A stretch of 64,000 bases of DNA from a virus: IMG/VR virus record IMGVR_UViG_3300046660_000385, positions 1 to 64,000 of that record; one strand, written 5' to 3'. Under the pieces are notes generated by a model that made no database searches, had not been told where the DNA came from, and saw only the letters and a program-made list of their open reading frames with translations. The translations under genes were made by a program, and so were the position numbers. Below are positions 32,050 to 39,880 of this stretch, piece by piece. Every line of letters begins with the position of its first letter. Position 1 is the stretch's first letter.

Positions 32050-32118
32050 GGCATCCTCCTGTAGTCGGGACCATTCCCGCCTGAGCGCCCCCTTGCGGAG
32101 ACGCTGAGACTGGCATGG
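32050..32118 (-). repeat. intergenic two-hairpin element, copy B
   Basis: Minus strand: CTCAGCGTC...GGCGCTCAG stem (one mismatch, one wobble), then CGGGAATGGTCCCG, then AGGAGG before the next ATG. Confidence 0.8.
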
Positions 32119-32565
32119 TCAGGGTTGCGGCACCGGCAGCACGACCACTTCGGCCCAGTAGCCGGTGGCGCGCGCCTTGGCCTCCTCCTTCATGGCCAGA
32201 TCCGGCCTGCCGCACCATGTCAGCGCCCCCAGGGTGTCGAACACGCCCTTGGCGCGGCGCTCCTCGACCCTGGCCCTGGCCTGCTCGCCCTGTTCATCCG
32301 CGAACTGCTCGCGGGTGAGGCTGGCGGCGTGCTCGTAAAGCGCCAGGGTTTCGGGCGTGATGTCCTTGTAGACGCGGGTTTGCGGGTTGGCCTCGCGCAC
32401 GAAGAACGGGTGATCGTCCCAGGCCCGCTCGCGCGCCATAAGGATCTGCGATTTCAGTTCGGCCTCGTAGTCGCGGCGCACCAGCACGAGGTGGGTGTAG
32501 ATACGTTCGGTCCTGCGGGTGTACTCGACCCCGTTGTGGACCACGCGGTAGGTTTTCATCGGCAT
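32119..32565 (-). CDS. hypothetical protein
   Basis: 148 aa from the ATG at 32563-32565 (AGGAG ten bases upstream; a second ATG at 32559 is possible). YRVVHNGVEYTRRTERIYTH and EAELKSQILMARERAWDDH show a beta hairpin then helices. Ends VVVLPVPQP. Flanked by repeat copies B and C. Confidence 0.68.
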   Translation of the reverse strand: MPMKTYRVVHNGVEYTRRTERIYTHLVLVRRDYEAELKSQILMARERAWDDHPFFVREANPQTRVYKDITPETLALYEHAASLTREQFADEQGEQARARVEERRAKGVFDTLGALTWCGRPDLAMKEEAKARATGYWAEVVVLPVPQP

Positions 32566-32637
32566 GCTCGGCTCTCCTGCAGGTAATCGGGGACGGCCCC
32601 CGCCTGAGCGCCCTGCGTACAAGGCGCTCAGACTGGT
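32566..32637 (-). repeat. intergenic two-hairpin element, copy C
   Basis: Minus strand: perfect CTGAGCGCC...GGCGCTCAG stem, then CGGGGGCCGTCCCCG, then AGGAG. The middle stem sequence differs from D and E (CTGAG versus GTCAG) with compensating changes on the other arm. Confidence 0.82.
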
Positions 32638-33048
32638 TCAGTCGTCGGCACGGTCCTTGTCGTGATCGAGCTGCTCCATGATCTCGTCGGCCTCGTCCGT
32701 GACCACCTGTGCCATGTCCTCGAACGCCTGGACGGCAGCTTCCGGCGATTCGGGTTCGATCAAGTCAAGGGTCCTAGTGGGTGCGGCGCAACTGTCGGGG
32801 ATGCTCATCGTGAGCATGATCGCCCGGACGTTGCCGGTCTCGACGCCCTTCAGCTCATCGCTGTGACGCCACGTTCCGTCGTGCAGCAGGACGGAGACAG
32901 CCGCGCCGCAGCCGTACTTGTCCACGGCGCGCCCGAACTCGGCCACGGTCTCGCACCCGGTGTGGGCAAGGATTGACTTCAAGTTCTCGTAAATCGCGGT
33001 GCCGGTAGCGGCGTCCTCCTCCATCTTGAAATACTCTTTCTCGTTCAT
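32638..33048 (-). CDS. hypothetical acidic protein
   Basis: 136 aa from the ATG at 33046-33048, AGGAG seven bases upstream. Helical; very acidic C-terminus. No motif. Flanked by repeat copies C and D. Confidence 0.66.
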   Translation of the reverse strand: MNEKEYFKMEEDAATGTAIYENLKSILAHTGCETVAEFGRAVDKYGCGAAVSVLLHDGTWRHSDELKGVETGNVRAIMLTMSIPDSCAAPTRTLDLIEPESPEAAVQAFEDMAQVVTDEADEIMEQLDHDKDRADD

Positions 33049-33119
33049 GCCGTGCTCCTGTGTGGTTGCCGGGAATAGCCCCGCGTCAGCACCCGGTATG
33101 CCCAGGCGCTGACACTGGT
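33049..33119 (-). repeat. intergenic two-hairpin element, copy D
   Basis: Minus strand: GTCAGCGCC...GGTGCTGAC (one G-U) then CGGGGCTATTCCCGG, then AGGAG and the ATG. Confidence 0.82.
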
Positions 33120-34100
33120 TCAGTCGCGGTCCTGTTCGATCTGGTGCTCGACCCATTGCCAGTAGCCCAGGAGCGTGTTGTCCTCGGCCACATCGTGCCG
33201 CCAGTCACGGCGCAGGTACTGCGGATGCTCGCCGTTGTCGCGCTTGGTGGCGTACTTCTGGAACAACTGGTCGGCGGTCAGTTGGTGGTCGGCAATCGCC
33301 AGCTCGGGCGGGTAGGAGTCGGGCAGATCGGCCCTGGACAGGTCGGCCGCGATCTCGAACACGTTGGTGTCGCGCTCGATCACGAAGCCCACGCCGTTGT
33401 GCTCGACCATGCCCTGCTCGCGCATGTACTCGTAGACGCGGGTGGCCAGCTCGTACGATCCCTCATGGCCCAGCCAGCCCTCGACGGCGCGGATCACTTC
33501 CTCGCGCGTGGTGTAGACCGGCTCGTCCGGGTCGATCTCGTACTGGTCCTCGTCGATCAGTTCCTCCAAGTTCAGCACGACAGAGACCTCCGACGGCTCG
33601 AAGGCCAGGGTGATGCAGTTCTCGACGTCGTAGTCGATGGCGGTGATGGTGCCGATGGCGTTCTCGCCGGTATGGCGCTCGCCGTGGTCGGTGTCGGACG
33701 TTTCGCCGTTGATCGACAGCACGCGGGTGCCGACTTGGATGCGCCCGCGGATCTCCTCGTACTTCGGGTGCTCGTTGATGAAGGAGCGGGTGCCCAGCTT
33801 CGCCAGCTTGTCGTAGATGCCGCTGATGAAGTCCACGCAGTCGCCGCCGTTGACAGGCGTATCGTCGTCGCCGAACCCAAGCTGGGTCAGGCCCAGGATG
33901 ACCGCGTCGATGGTGTCGCGGGCGGCGCGAAGCCCCGTGTCATCCTCCGCGATCAGGTGATTGTGGGAGACGGTGACGGTGGCCGGGATCATGCCCGACT
34001 CGGCGGCGTCTCCCGCGCGCAGGACGATCTCGTCGCGCGCTGCAGCCGCCTTTCCGAAGGTCGGCGCGGTGATGAAGGTGGTGAAGCGGTATTCAGTCAT
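33120..34100 (-). CDS. large hypothetical protein of accessory operon 1
   Basis: 326 aa, the longest in this operon. Starts MTEYRFTTFITAPTFGKAAA. A mid beta domain carries GRIQVGTRVLSINGE; the C-terminus is helical with YLRRDWRHDVAEDN and WQWVEHQIEQD. No family recognised. Surrounded by repeat copies D and E. Its size makes it the most likely effector of the cluster if that has a counter-defence role. Confidence 0.7.
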   Translation of the reverse strand: MTEYRFTTFITAPTFGKAAAARDEIVLRAGDAAESGMIPATVTVSHNHLIAEDDTGLRAARDTIDAVILGLTQLGFGDDDTPVNGGDCVDFISGIYDKLAKLGTRSFINEHPKYEEIRGRIQVGTRVLSINGETSDTDHGERHTGENAIGTITAIDYDVENCITLAFEPSEVSVVLNLEELIDEDQYEIDPDEPVYTTREEVIRAVEGWLGHEGSYELATRVYEYMREQGMVEHNGVGFVIERDTNVFEIAADLSRADLPDSYPPELAIADHQLTADQLFQKYATKRDNGEHPQYLRRDWRHDVAEDNTLLGYWQWVEHQIEQDRD

Positions 34101-34175
34101 GATCTGCTCCTTTCAGTGGTGGCCGGGACGATCCCCGCGTCAGCGCCCCGGACAGAGGCGCTGACACTGGTGCCG
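34101..34175 (-). repeat. intergenic two-hairpin element, copy E
   Basis: Minus strand: GTCAGCGCC...GGCGCTGAC stem, then CGGGGATCGTCCCGG, then AAAGGAG before the ATG at 34098-34100. Confidence 0.82.
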
Positions 34176-34379
34176 TCAGGCCGGGTTGCCCTTGAGCTTC
34201 ACATGGGCCAGCAGGTAGCCGGTGGGCGAGCCTTCAAGGATCGCCAGGGTGCCAAAGCGCGTCGTGACGCTGCGCTCGAAGATGCCCTCGGTGCGGAACT
34301 TGCCGGTATCGACGACAACCGCCTTGCCGCAGAAGGGGTGGCGGTACTGGTCAGGATAGGTTTCGCGGTGCGATTTCAT
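34176..34379 (-). CDS. small SH3-like protein
   Basis: 67 aa, starting MKSHRETYPDQYRHPFCGKA; the rest (GKFRTEGIFERSVTTRFGTL, AHVKLKG) suggests a small beta barrel. AGGAGATCC leads its ATG. Function unknown. Confidence 0.65.
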   Translation of the reverse strand: MKSHRETYPDQYRHPFCGKAVVVDTGKFRTEGIFERSVTTRFGTLAILEGSPTGYLLAHVKLKGNPA

Positions 34380-34396
34380 GGTGGATCTCCTCTCAG

Positions 34397-34891
34397 TCAG
34401 ATAAGACCGTGTTCGGCCATCGAATACGACGCGGAAGCGGTGGCGATGATGTGGTCCAGCACGCGGACGTCGATCAGCGCCAGGGTCTGTGACAGCGTGC
34501 GGGTCAGCAGCTTGTCGGCCTCGCTCGGCTCGATGTGCCCCGACGGGTGGTTATGCGCCAGCAGGACCGCAGCCGCGTTGTAGTGCAGCGTGGCCTTGAC
34601 CACCTCACGCGGGTGGATGCTGGTCTGCGTCAGGGTGCCCCGGAACATTTCCTCCCGCGCGATCAGGCGGTGCTGCGGGTCGAGGAACAGCACCAGAAAG
34701 ACCTCATGCTCCAGCTCCCCCACGTAGAGGCGCACATAGTTGCGCGCCGTGGCCGGGCTGGTCATCAGCTCGCCGGGTGCGCGCATGCGGTTCGACAGGA
34801 TCGACAGGGCGCGGCGGATGGTCGCATCCTCGCGCTGCCGGCGTGTATCAACGCGCGGCTCTGGTTTCAGCTGCACTACCTGGGCGTTCAT
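34397..34891 (-). CDS. radC: RadC-family JAMM protein
   Basis: 164 aa from the ATG at 34889-34891. MPN/JAMM core: [15 protein letters not shown], Glu 80/81, [19 protein letters not shown] with HNHPSG at 113-118 and Asp 126. Only the JAMM domain is present; the usual N-terminal helix-hairpin-helix is absent, as in RadC-like proteins of phages and islands, where they often associate with anti-restriction loci. First gene of the minus accessory operon, behind a divergent promoter with palindrome. Confidence 0.9.
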   Translation of the reverse strand: MNAQVVQLKPEPRVDTRRQREDATIRRALSILSNRMRAPGELMTSPATARNYVRLYVGELEHEVFLVLFLDPQHRLIAREEMFRGTLTQTSIHPREVVKATLHYNAAAVLLAHNHPSGHIEPSEADKLLTRTLSQTLALIDVRVLDHIIATASASYSMAEHGLI

Positions 34892-34946
34892 AAGTTGGCT
34901 CCGTTCAAGTGGAAGGGGAAACGAGGGCGCACAGACCCACATGGAT

Positions 34947-34975
34947 AGTATATAGCATGATGCTATATATGTGCA
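34947..34975 (-). promoter_or_regulatory. promoter and palindromic operator before radC
   Basis: Minus strand: TGCACA (34970-34975), 17-bp spacer, TATACT (34947-34952). A perfect 21-bp palindrome, TATATAGCAT-G-ATGCTATATA (34949-34969), covers spacer and -10, the position of an operator. It could repress both the accessory operon and the divergent terminase operon. Confidence 0.68.
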
Positions 34976-35013
34976 CACAATAGGCGCTCCCTCGCGCACA
35001 AAGGACAGCTCGA

Positions 35014-35559
35014 ATGACCACTCAATATGATTTCGCCGCTGCGGAGGTCGACTACGCGGCAGGCGGGTACAGCATCAACGCCCTGGCCACGAAGCACAGC
35101 ATCCCCGAACCCACCTTGCGGCGCTACGCCAAGAAGCAGGGCTGGATCAAAGGGACCAGTGATGTTAAGCGGGAACTTGTACGGGAAGCAATGGCTGGCG
35201 TACCTGTTGACGAACAGGTGACGAACGGAATGACGAGCGACGAACAGATTCGTCAAGTGCAGATCGACGAGGCCACCCAGGACGTGCGGGACATGACGAC
35301 CGGCTTGGCCGTGGCACGCAAGGCGATGGACAAGCTGCTGACGATGGTGGACAGCGTCGATCAGCCCAAAGATGTCAAAACGATTGTCGAGGCGAACAAA
35401 CTGGCCGTCGAGACGATCCGCAAGATCCGCGAGCTGGACGACCCGGAGGACAGCAGCACCAACGTGACCGTGGCGGTGTCGGATGGATTCGACGAGCTGC
35501 GTGCCGCGTTCAAGAAGCGCCTGCAACAGGCCGTAGGGACCAATGCTGACCCTGCCTGA
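35014..35559 (+). CDS. terS: terminase small subunit
   Basis: 181 aa. N-terminal HTH ([22 protein letters not shown]) for pac/cos DNA binding, a helical central oligomerisation region and an acidic C-terminus. It precedes and overlaps by 17 bases the large-subunit gene, as usual. Starts headful or site-specific packaging. Confidence 0.85.
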   Translation: MTTQYDFAAAEVDYAAGGYSINALATKHSIPEPTLRRYAKKQGWIKGTSDVKRELVREAMAGVPVDEQVTNGMTSDEQIRQVQIDEATQDVRDMTTGLAVARKAMDKLLTMVDSVDQPKDVKTIVEANKLAVETIRKIRELDDPEDSSTNVTVAVSDGFDELRAAFKKRLQQAVGTNADPA

Positions 35560-37159
35560 CGAGATCCGCGCCGCCCTGCACGCGGCCCCGTTCGACACGG
35601 TGGCCGACCTGTGGGAGGTGATCGAGAGCCAGTACGGCATGGACGGCAAGGCGTGGCTGGGCAGGAACGACCGCTTCTATTTGCTGACGCGCCTGCTGCA
35701 CCGGCTCGACGCCATCCACCCCTGGATCTACGCACGCTGCCGCGAGGTCGAAACTGAACCGGACGGTGTTCTTGATCTTTGGGCAAGGGAACATTATAAG
35801 AGTACGGTTATTACATTTGCGGGCATTATTCAGGAAATTATTGTCAATCCAGAGATCACGATAGGCATTTTTTCCCACACTAAGCCGGTGGCGAGAAAGT
35901 TCCTATTGCAGATCAAGCAGGAGCTTGAGGCCAACCGGGAATTGCAGGCCACCTACCCCGACGTGCTGTACCCCGACCCACGCGGCCAGTCGCCAAAGTG
36001 GAGCGAAGAAAAAGGCATCGTGGTGAAAAGGCGCTCGAATCCCAAGGAAGCGACTGTCGAAAGCCACGGTCTTGTCGATGGGCAACCCACCGGCGCACAC
36101 TTTTTACTGCGCGTGTATGACGACGTGGTGACGAGGGAGTCCGTCAGCACCCCGGATCAGGTCAACAAAACGACCACGGCCTGGGAACTCTCGGACAACC
36201 TGGGCGCCAGGGGCGAGGACGGCAAGATCCGCGCGTGGCACGTCGGGACGCGCTACTCGTTCATGGACACCTATCAGGAGATCATCGACAGGCGCATCCT
36301 CAAGGTGCGGCTGTACCCGGCCACCGCTGACGGCACGCCCGACGGCAAGCCGGTGTTCCTGACCCAGGAAGCGTGGGAAGCGAAGAAACTGGCCCAGGGG
36401 CCGGCGACGATCGCGTGCCAACAACTGATGAATCCTGCCGCAGGGAATGAAAGCATGTTCAAGAAGGAGTGGCTATCCTTCCTCGACATTCGACCCGCCA
36501 CCTTGAACGTGTACATCATGGTGGACCCGGCCAATTCCAAAAAGAAGGGGTCGGACAACACCGCAATGGCCGTGGTCGGCGTCGATAGCGGCAACAACCG
36601 CTATTTATTGGACGGCTACAGACACAAAATGGGCCTGCGCGAGCGTTGGGAAGCGTTGAAGGGCCTGCGCCGGTACTGGATGTCCCAGCCTGGGGTCCAG
36701 GCCGTGCACGTCGGCTATGAGCGGTACGGTCTCCAGTCGGATCTCGAATACTTCGAGGAGCAGATGACCCGTGAGAAGGAGGCGTTCGAGATCGTCGAGC
36801 TGGCCTGGACTTCCGACGGAGCGCAATCGAAAGACGACCGCGTCCAGAGGTTGCAGCCCGACTTCATCAGCCGCCGTTTCTATTTGGCCGCCGTGGTCCA
36901 GGGCGAGACCGCGAACCAAAAGAGAATCCGCGAGCAGGGACAACCCTTCCGAATCTTCAAGCCTGTGACCAGGCGCGACCACGAAGGGAACATGTACAGT
37001 CTCAACAAAGGCTTTTTGGAAGAATATCTGACCTATCCTTTCAGTGCGAAGAAGGATCTGATCGACGCGACCTCCCGCCTGTACGACATGTCGCCGGTCC
37101 CGCCGATCATCATCGACGAGCGTGCGCTCGAACCCGAAACCTTCGCGGACGGGGTGTGA
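35543..37159 (+). CDS. terL: terminase large subunit
   Basis: 538 aa. ATPase half: Walker A AREHYKST at 81-88, Walker B LLRVYDDV (Asp 193/194). Nuclease half: IMVDPA with Asp 328, followed by KKKGSDNTAMAVVGVD, an RNase-H-like core. Motor that packages DNA into the portal. A stretch around codons 75-130 (35765-35935), spanning the Walker A motif, is distinctly AT-rich compared with the rest of the gene and its neighbours, with rare-codon use. Confidence 0.95.
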   Translation: MLTLPDEIRAALHAAPFDTVADLWEVIESQYGMDGKAWLGRNDRFYLLTRLLHRLDAIHPWIYARCREVETEPDGVLDLWAREHYKSTVITFAGIIQEIIVNPEITIGIFSHTKPVARKFLLQIKQELEANRELQATYPDVLYPDPRGQSPKWSEEKGIVVKRRSNPKEATVESHGLVDGQPTGAHFLLRVYDDVVTRESVSTPDQVNKTTTAWELSDNLGARGEDGKIRAWHVGTRYSFMDTYQEIIDRRILKVRLYPATADGTPDGKPVFLTQEAWEAKKLAQGPATIACQQLMNPAAGNESMFKKEWLSFLDIRPATLNVYIMVDPANSKKKGSDNTAMAVVGVDSGNNRYLLDGYRHKMGLRERWEALKGLRRYWMSQPGVQAVHVGYERYGLQSDLEYFEEQMTREKEAFEIVELAWTSDGAQSKDDRVQRLQPDFISRRFYLAAVVQGETANQKRIREQGQPFRIFKPVTRRDHEGNMYSLNKGFLEEYLTYPFSAKKDLIDATSRLYDMSPVPPIIIDERALEPETFADGV

Positions 37160-37161
37160 CG

Positions 37162-37347
37162 ATGCGGATCACGACGCGCAAGTTCCATGAGTTCGGTGGC
37201 CTGACCTTCTACCAGATGCGCCTGGGCGACTTCGGGATCGAGCTGATGGTGACTGCCAAGCAGATGGAGTTCGGTCGCCACGTCGTCGCACGGCTGCTGT
37301 GGAAAGCCAGGGCGGATCTGCGCCGGGTGGCTGCACCACAAGGGTAG
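37162..37347 (+). CDS. small protein after terminase
   Basis: 61 aa from the ATG at 37162; a GTG at 37156 overlapping the terminase stop is also possible. RITTRKFHEFGGLTFYQMRL. Unknown; position suggests a packaging-related small protein. Confidence 0.62.
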   Translation: MRITTRKFHEFGGLTFYQMRLGDFGIELMVTAKQMEFGRHVVARLLWKARADLRRVAAPQG

Positions 37348-37412
37348 AACCATGTGTTACGGGGCGCAGGCCTGACCTCGACCAGTAACAATAGGATGGT
37401 GTCCCGCCTAGC

Positions 37413-37440
37413 TTGACACTATGCGTCTGTGGTCTACACT
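37413..37440 (+). promoter_or_regulatory. promoter of the resolvase gene
   Basis: TTGACA (37413-37418), 16-bp spacer, TACACT (37435-37440): the best sigma70 match seen in the window. GTGGT-ACACA-ACCAC (37444-37458) follows in the leader, and GTGTC...GACAC flanks the -35. The 126-bp gap (37348-37473) may include recombination (res) subsites for the resolvase. Confidence 0.78.
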
Positions 37441-37473
37441 CTAGTGGTACACAACCACCACGGAGGGCAGGCC

Positions 37474-38046
37474 ATGAGCAAGGGACCAGGGAAGCGGATC
37501 GGGTATGTGCGGGTATCGACGACCGACCAGAACACGGAGAGGCAGCTTGACGGGATCGAGCTGGACAAGACGTTCGAGGACAAGTGCAGCGGCAGCACGA
37601 CCAACAGGCCGGCATTGAAGGCGATGCTCGACTACGTGAGGGACGGCGACACGCTCTACGTCCACTCGCTGGACCGCCTGGGCCGCAACCTGCACGACCT
37701 GCTGCTGATGGTGGCCCGCCTGACCGATGACGGCGTGACGGTCATCTTCGTCAAGCAGAACCTGACCTTCTCGGGCGAACCCAACCCGATGAACGACCTG
37801 ATGCTCGGCCTGCTCGGTGCCGTGGCGCAGTTCGAGAGGGCCATGATCCGCGAGCGCCAGGCCGAAGGGATCGCCATCGCCAAGAGGAAGGGCGTGTACA
37901 AGGGCAGGAAGCCCACGCTCGACGACGCCACGGTGCAGGAGCTGCGCCTGCGCGCTGCCGACCCCGCGATCTCCAAGGCCGCGCTGGCCAGGGAGTACGG
38001 CATCAGCCGCATGACCATGTACCGCTACCTCGACGGCCACGCCTAA
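37474..38046 (+). CDS. serine recombinase (resolvase/invertase family)
   Basis: 190 aa from the ATG at 37474 (GGAGGG upstream). Catalytic Ser 15 in GYVRVSTTDQNTERQLDG, the SLDRLGRNLHDLL motif, the long E helix (MLGLLGAVAQFERAMIRERQAEG), and a C-terminal Hin-type HTH (SKAALAREYGISRMTMYRYL). Complete, of Tn3 resolvase/Hin size. On a plasmid prophage it most likely resolves dimers; tail-gene inversion is less likely because no inverted repeats flank the fibre genes. Own promoter and terminator: an independent unit, possibly mobile. Confidence 0.92.
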   Translation: MSKGPGKRIGYVRVSTTDQNTERQLDGIELDKTFEDKCSGSTTNRPALKAMLDYVRDGDTLYVHSLDRLGRNLHDLLLMVARLTDDGVTVIFVKQNLTFSGEPNPMNDLMLGLLGAVAQFERAMIRERQAEGIAIAKRKGVYKGRKPTLDDATVQELRLRAADPAISKAALAREYGISRMTMYRYLDGHA

Positions 38047-38085
38047 CGGGCGCTATACTGGACTGGCCAACTGTGGAGGGGGGCC

Positions 38086-38122
38086 AACGCCTCCGGTGCC
38101 GAAAGGTGCCGGGGGCGTTTCT
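38086..38122 (+). terminator. strong hairpin with GAAA tetraloop
   Basis: 15-bp stem (three wobbles): AACGCCTCCGGTGCC, GAAA, GGTGCCGGGGGCGTT, then a short T run. Terminator of the resolvase unit at the convergent junction with accessory operon 2, although the T run is short. Confidence 0.7.
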
Positions 38123-38273
38123 ACGTCCGCTCGTCCCGGCCCGGCTTGACCATTGCCACGTAGGGCCTGAGCGCAGCGGTGTACTCGCCCGGCCTGCGGT
38201 AGTACCGGCTGCGCCAGTGGGCACCGTACAGCTTGCCGGCGTAGTAGCCCTCACGCTGGCGGCGGCTAGTCAT
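38121..38273 (-). CDS. small basic protein, paralogue of the next gene
   Basis: 50 aa: MTSRRQREGYYAGKLYGAHW at its start, with a basic, aromatic rest. The N-terminus matches that of the gene at 38266-38526 (M-S-R-x-Q-R-E-G-x-Y-A-G). Overlaps that gene by 8 bases. Too short to assign a function. Confidence 0.62.
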   Translation of the reverse strand: MTSRRQREGYYAGKLYGAHWRSRYYRRPGEYTAALRPYVAMVKPGRDERT

Positions 38274-38526
38274 CGGCATCGGCCCGGTCGATCACCACCT
38301 CGGCGGTCATGCCCTTGCTGCGGTAGCGGATGCGCAGCGGCAGGATCGGCGGCACCGGACTGCGGGCGTTCATGGTCATCCAGGCGATCCCGTTGTCGGG
38401 GAACGGCAGGAAGGGCGGGAACAGCTCCTCACCGCCGACCATCAGGGCAGGCACCAGAGCACGACGACGGACATGCTTGCCGGCCCAGGTGCCGGCGTAC
38501 CGGCCCTCTCTCTGGTTGCGGCTCAT
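38266..38526 (-). CDS. hypothetical protein
   Basis: 86 aa starting MSRNQREGRYAGTWAGKHV; a middle FPPFLPFPDNGIAWMTMNA and a final beta-rich part (LRIRYRSKGMTAEVVIDRA). The N-terminal 15 residues are shared with the 50-aa gene downstream, so partial duplication is likely. Confidence 0.66.
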   Translation of the reverse strand: MSRNQREGRYAGTWAGKHVRRRALVPALMVGGEELFPPFLPFPDNGIAWMTMNARSPVPPILPLRIRYRSKGMTAEVVIDRADADD

Positions 38527-38780
38527 GGCCATAGCCTCTTGAAGTGGTCGGTGCGGCGGTAGGTCCGTGCCGTCAGGTCGTACGCTGCATTGCCCGGCGC
38601 GTAGTCGAGGTACAGGTTCAGGTCGAGGCTGGCCTGGGGCATCGACAGGCCGAAGAAGTCGACCAGCACGCCACGGTTGATGTTGCCGTAGGTCGCCAGC
38701 ATGCACTCGACGAACTGTAGCCGCATCAGCAGGGCAGGGCGCAGGGTCGACAGCTCCGCCAACGGTGTGGTCCTGCTCAT
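38523..38780 (-). CDS. winged-helix protein (WYL-regulator N-terminal type)
   Basis: 85 aa: LLMRLQFVECMLATYGNINR, VLVDFFGLSMPQASLDLNLYL and AYDLTARTY follow the winged-helix DNA-binding part of WYL-domain transcription regulators, but the WYL sensor is missing. The protein likely binds DNA only. Overlaps both neighbours by 4 bases. Confidence 0.75.
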   Translation of the reverse strand: MSRTTPLAELSTLRPALLMRLQFVECMLATYGNINRGVLVDFFGLSMPQASLDLNLYLDYAPGNAAYDLTARTYRRTDHFKRLWP

Positions 38781-38965
38781 TCCGGTGTCCTCGGTTCGGC
38801 GTGGAACGTGTGCTTGCAGTGCGGGCAGGTGTAGACCACCAGGTTAAAGAACGGCATGACCTCGGCAGCATCGGGATGGCTCCACTGGTAGTGGTCCCGT
38901 TCCTCGTGCTGCATCGGCTGCTCCGGCGTGCAGAAGCGGCGTGGCAGGGCGCTGTAGTACATCAT
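38777..38965 (-). CDS. small zinc-finger protein
   Basis: 62 aa (ATG at 38963-38965; alternative ATG 38960-38962). C-terminal YTCPHCKHTFHAEPRTPE has a CxxC...H pattern. Function unknown. Confidence 0.62.
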   Translation of the reverse strand: MMYYSALPRRFCTPEQPMQHEERDHYQWSHPDAAEVMPFFNLVVYTCPHCKHTFHAEPRTPE

Positions 38966-39219
38966 CCCTCGTCCTCGTCGCCGCCCCGCTTGACCACCCA
39001 CTCGGCCCGGCCAACGTACTCCATGTCGTCCCAGGTGGCGCGGTAGTAGGCCTGTCCTCCCAGCTGGCCGTTCTCGCCGGTCATCTGGACGTAGCCCTGC
39101 GCTCCCCACGGCTTCGGCTCGGTGACGGTCATCATGCAGCAGGCGAACATCGGGTTGCCGACGTCGGGCGAGAGTTGGACCACATCGCCCTCCTTGAGCT
39201 GGCGTTCGTCCGGCGTCAT
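38962..39219 (-). CDS. conserved phage protein of unknown function
   Basis: 85 aa. LKEGDVVQLSPDVGNPMFAC, MTVTEPKPWGAQGYVQ and GGQAYYRATWDDMEYVGRAEW match a small protein conserved across many unrelated phages; a beta-barrel is likely. No known function. Confidence 0.78.
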   Translation of the reverse strand: MTPDERQLKEGDVVQLSPDVGNPMFACCMMTVTEPKPWGAQGYVQMTGENGQLGGQAYYRATWDDMEYVGRAEWVVKRGGDEDEG

Positions 39220-39455
39220 GCGGTGCGCTCCTTGAGCGCGACGATCACATCTGACAGCACGCTGTGCAGCCACTTGATCTCCAGCCGCGGGTCGATGTCG
39301 AACAGGTCGACCAACCCCGACTTCGCACCGCGCTCGTCCAGCGTGGCTTGCAGGTGGCGGATGATGTCGGCGTCGGTCCTCAGATACATCTTGGCCGTCC
39401 ATTCCCGCAGTGCGGCGATCCTCTCGGGGGTGATCTCGATGTCAAGGTCGGTCAT
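39216..39455 (-). CDS. small helical protein
   Basis: 79 aa, acidic, helical (MTDLDIEITPERIAALREWT). Overlaps the next gene by 4 bases. No family recognised. Confidence 0.63.
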   Translation of the reverse strand: MTDLDIEITPERIAALREWTAKMYLRTDADIIRHLQATLDERGAKSGLVDLFDIDPRLEIKWLHSVLSDVIVALKERTA

Positions 39456-39458
39456 GGT

Positions 39459-39596
39459 CTAACTCCAGATAGTGTAGAGGCCGCCGATCATGCCGATGAT
39501 GCACAGCACACCATAGACAGGTTCGGCGAAGGCAATCGCGCAGCAGGCTGCGCAGCAGGCCACGCTGGCGATGGCGCGGGCGGTCGGGTTGCTCAT
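39459..39596 (-). CDS. very small membrane protein
   Basis: 45 aa, with two hydrophobic segments (AIASVACCAACCAIAF and VLCIIGMIGGLYTIW). Four Cys as two Cys-Cys pairs in the first helix. Starts at 39594-39596 and overlaps the upstream stop by 4 bases, so it is part of the operon. Confidence 0.65.
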   Translation of the reverse strand: MSNPTARAIASVACCAACCAIAFAEPVYGVLCIIGMIGGLYTIWS

Positions 39597-39880
39597 GGCC
39601 GGATACCTCGCACTGGCTGGTCGTCGAACGGGATCGGCTTGCCCACCTCGGCCTCGTCGAGACGGCGGATCGGCACGAACACGTCGAAGTGCTGCTCGTC
39701 CTCGGGGTGCCTGATCGCTTCGAGGAACACGTTGGCGAACTTGGTGCGCCAGTGGATGAACACGCCGCGCTCATCGTTCCAGCGTGCGACGGTGGCATTG
39801 CGGCAGCGCCCCTCATAGTAGGCGCCGTCGACCAGATCGGCCCTGGCGATGATGGTGCGGGTAGCGTGGGGGTGAATCAT
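39593..39880 (-). CDS. hypothetical protein
   Basis: 95 aa from the ATG at 39878-39880; beta-rich (TIIARADLVDGAYYEGRCRN, ARWNDERGVFIHWRTKF, HFDVFVPIRRL). Four-base overlaps on both sides. No family recognised. Confidence 0.66.
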   Translation of the reverse strand: MIHPHATRTIIARADLVDGAYYEGRCRNATVARWNDERGVFIHWRTKFANVFLEAIRHPEDEQHFDVFVPIRRLDEAEVGKPIPFDDQPVRGIRP

